Assembly: GCF_001571405.1 (NCBI RefSeq)
Contig: NZ_BCNX01000004.1
Coordinates: forward strand, 1-64,000
Direction of reading: 5' to 3'
Length of the DNA: 64,000 nucleotides
From: Methanoculleus thermophilus
Lineage (GTDB): Archaea; Halobacteriota; Methanomicrobia; Methanomicrobiales; Methanoculleaceae
Both the position numbers and the translations under genes were made by a program. Shown one piece after another: positions 62,530 to 64,000 of this stretch (positions are counted from its first letter, which is position 1; every line of letters starts with the position of its first letter). The notes under the pieces were generated by a model, which worked only from the letters and a program-made list of their open reading frames with translations, did not search any database and was not told where the DNA came from.

Positions 62530-62802
62530 GTTCTCCATTCTCTTATGGAATGGGTTCTCTCTATGGGTTTCGCGGCTATATGTGGGCGGTGCTTTGCGTC
62601 CCCGGTCTCTGACTGGCTTCACGCCACCTTCTGGCGTTCTGGCCTCGCAACGGGGTGGGGTTTCCTCCTCATGTGGGGGTCCGGGGTGGTCGCGACCGAT
62701 ACTTGTTGCCGGGGCCGCTTGGTTTGTCCCGGGAAAATGTGATTGCGGGGAATAGTGATTTACCGCAATTTTGATATGCTCCGTTATTCCATCTATTCTA
62801 CA

Positions 62803-63750
62803 ATGGAGAGTGCGCTTTTCTCTGAATGGCTGGATCGCTTCAGCAACTATCTTCGGATGCGTAATTACTCGCCCCGGACCATCAGAAAGTACGAGCAGAC
62901 CATCCAGCGCTTTGCCCGGTACGCCTGGCTCCGGCAGCACTCGTCCCCGGACCTGGTCAATTTCGATGAAGAGTCGCTCAATACTGCACCTCTTGATGCG
63001 GATGTCAACGTCTCTGCGGCGCTGATCACCGATTTCTTCTCCAGTCTCTCAGAAGGGCGTGACTATAAGCCCAAGACCTTTCACCGCATGATATCGACTC
63101 TTTCTTCGTTCTACCGCTTCCTTTACGCTCAGGGGGTCGTTGTTGCAAACCCTATGCTCGGGGTGGAACGGCCCCGGATCAAGAATCAGGAACTGAAATA
63201 CCTCAAACACAGCCAGGTGATTCGTCTTATCAAGTCGATTCCTGATGAGCGGGACCGGTTGATTGTTCGCTTGATCTACGCTACCGGCGTTCGTGTTTCG
63301 GAGCTCTGCTCAATTAACATCGAGGATATCGATTTTGAAGAGCAGACAATCCGGGTGAAAGGAAAAGGCGATAAAATCCGGATGGTGTTCATCGATGCTG
63401 AGACGCTTGATCTGATTGATCAATTCATCGGCAACAAGATTGAAGGGCCGCTCTTCGTGGGTCAGCAGGGCAACCACCTCTCTCCTAGGACGGTCCAGCA
63501 TCTCTTCAGGAAATACGCTCCTCCGGGGATTACTCCTCACAAAATCCGGCATTCCTACGCGAGTGAACTCTACCGGCGGTCGAAGAACCTCCGTGTCGTG
63601 CAGGAGAACCTGGGGCACTCCTCCATCAAGACGACCGAGATTTATCTCCACACTGATATTGAGGAGCGCAAACGCGTCTACCAGCAGTATTTCCCGCTCT
63701 CAAACGGGAAAGATGGTATGCTGGATCGGTCTGATCAGGAATGGCGATAA
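62803..63750 (+). CDS. xerA: Tyrosine recombinase XerA
   Basis: A site-specific recombinase of 315 residues that resolves chromosome dimers at dif. The SAM-like N-terminal domain contains NYSPRTIRKYEQTIQRFARY; the catalytic domain shows Arg164 (TGVRVSEL), Lys188 (VKGKGDK), HKIRHSYASEL with His246 and Arg249, His272 (NLGHSS) and Tyr281 (TEIYLHTDI), all six active-site residues. An acidic insertion of about 25 residues lies near position 55. ATG 62803 fits XerA starts, although frames begin as far up as 62743; no ribosome-binding site is near, so a leaderless message is possible. Confidence 0.9.
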   Translation: MESALFSEWLDRFSNYLRMRNYSPRTIRKYEQTIQRFARYAWLRQHSSPDLVNFDEESLNTAPLDADVNVSAALITDFFSSLSEGRDYKPKTFHRMISTLSSFYRFLYAQGVVVANPMLGVERPRIKNQELKYLKHSQVIRLIKSIPDERDRLIVRLIYATGVRVSELCSINIEDIDFEEQTIRVKGKGDKIRMVFIDAETLDLIDQFIGNKIEGPLFVGQQGNHLSPRTVQHLFRKYAPPGITPHKIRHSYASELYRRSKNLRVVQENLGHSSIKTTEIYLHTDIEERKRVYQQYFPLSNGKDGMLDRSDQEWR

Positions 63751-63930
63751 ACCATATGATGCTATATGGATTGGGTGTGGTGTTGGGTCCTGGCTGGAGC
63801 GTGGAGCCGGGTCGCTGGTACGTGACCTCATGCCGCAAAACCTCTGAAACCGCGCTCCCTTCTTTTGTTTTGGGTTCCTGCCTCTCCCTTTTGGCAACGC
63901 TCAAATTGCTGGGATGCCTATCGTATCAAT

Positions 63931-64000
63931 ATGCGTTACATTGTCACAGGTGGGGCAGGGTTCATCGGTTCCAACCTTGCAGAACAACTGGTGCGGGACG
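63931..64000 (+). CDS. NAD-dependent epimerase/dehydratase, 5' part only
   Basis: From ATG 63931 the frame reads MRYIVTGGAGFIGSNLAEQL, the NAD-binding start of extended short-chain dehydrogenases such as UDP-glucose 4-epimerase, and runs off the window. It is probably a sugar-nucleotide enzyme similar to that at 1713-2645. The 180 bases between it and xerA hold no recognised gene. Confidence 0.8.
   Translation, partial: MRYIVTGGAGFIGSNLAEQLVRD

Larger units (their letters stand above)
61471..62742. other. G/T-rich region of about 1.3 kb without a recognised gene
   Basis: Between DUF5806 and xerA the plus strand is strongly enriched in G and T for about a kilobase, unlike coding DNA here. 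GTGCTTGTGGGTG occurs near 61896 and 62052, and TGTGATTGCGGGG near 62199 and 62739. CGATCG appears several times near 62240-62315. Open frames on the minus strand are Pro/Arg/His-rich through base skew and are not convincing. It might hold an untranslated RNA, a decayed gene, or a replication/dif-associated region; none is proven. Confidence 0.5.

Noticed and set aside
62488-62940. 150-codon minus-strand frame across the xerA start
   Set aside because: Overlaps the xerA reading frame and has skew-driven composition.

Overview
The window looks like a stretch of chromosome from a GC-rich methanogenic euryarchaeon, most probably of the order Methanomicrobiales (Methanoculleus-like; this placement is inference). 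The evidence is a four-subunit pyruvate synthase (porCDAB), methanogenesis marker protein 12, a small siroheme Dsr-like protein, F420-type LLM oxidoreductase, archaeal cobalamin genes (cobS, cobZ-like, archaeal cobT), archaeal ribosomal proteins (L24e, S28e, L7Ae, S10), EF-1alpha, CetZ, XerA and many archaeal-only DUF families. Genes are tightly packed, often with ATGA, GTGA or TAATG overlaps. No rRNA, tRNA, insertion sequence or CRISPR array was recognised.

Layout. 1-5.8 kb: a broken 3' fragment of a GHMP-kinase-type gene, phosphoglycerate mutase, a sugar epimerase, a DUF368 membrane protein carrying an exact 201-bp tandem duplication, marker 12 and hexuloisomerase. 6-9 kb: porCDAB. 9-15 kb (minus): lysE, DUF5803-like and thrC; a nitrilase/MarC group; ndk-L24e-S28e-L7Ae. 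15-25 kb: a surface-glycan or lipid-glycan module (FAD oxidoreductase, GT2, flippase-like protein, DUF2298), divergent from cetZ plus an exported coiled-coil protein, then a TIGR03663-type membrane protein next to S10 and EF-1alpha. 26-33 kb: Dsr-like protein, cobamide genes, guaAA, YkgJ, TraB and nitroreductase. 34-40 kb: amt-glnK behind an NrpR-type operator, an F420 oxidoreductase, a hexulose-phosphate synthase/RraA fusion, and two DUF1538 genes with a PII-like gene. 40-43 kb: two phenylacetate-CoA ligase paralogues with an ACT protein.

43.5-53.6 kb is the most distinctive block: seven consecutive minus-strand genes, nearly all overlapping, each with a signal peptide or lipobox. They encode a multidomain surface protein (DUF4430-like plus molybdopterin-oxidoreductase-fold-like domains), a glycine-rich anchored protein, a PEGA-repeat protein, a purple-acid-phosphatase-like enzyme, an anchored single-domain protein, an oxidoreductase-fold lipoprotein and an orphan WtpA-type binding protein. 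Across an AT-rich palindromic intergenic region lies a stand-alone cas1 with no other cas genes, no CRISPR and no casposon polymerase; its usual catalytic glutamate position appears to be serine.

54.7-64 kb: acylphosphatase, a very large alpha-solenoid protein, a GlmM-type phosphomutase, a MobB/MoaE-like fusion and DUF5806; then about 1.3 kb of strand-skewed (G/T-rich) DNA without a convincing protein gene; then xerA and the first codons of another NAD-dependent epimerase that runs off the end. The best candidates for undescribed biology are the exported seven-gene operon, the solo Cas1 with an altered active site, the in-frame duplication in the DUF368 protein, and the unexplained G/T-rich region before xerA.
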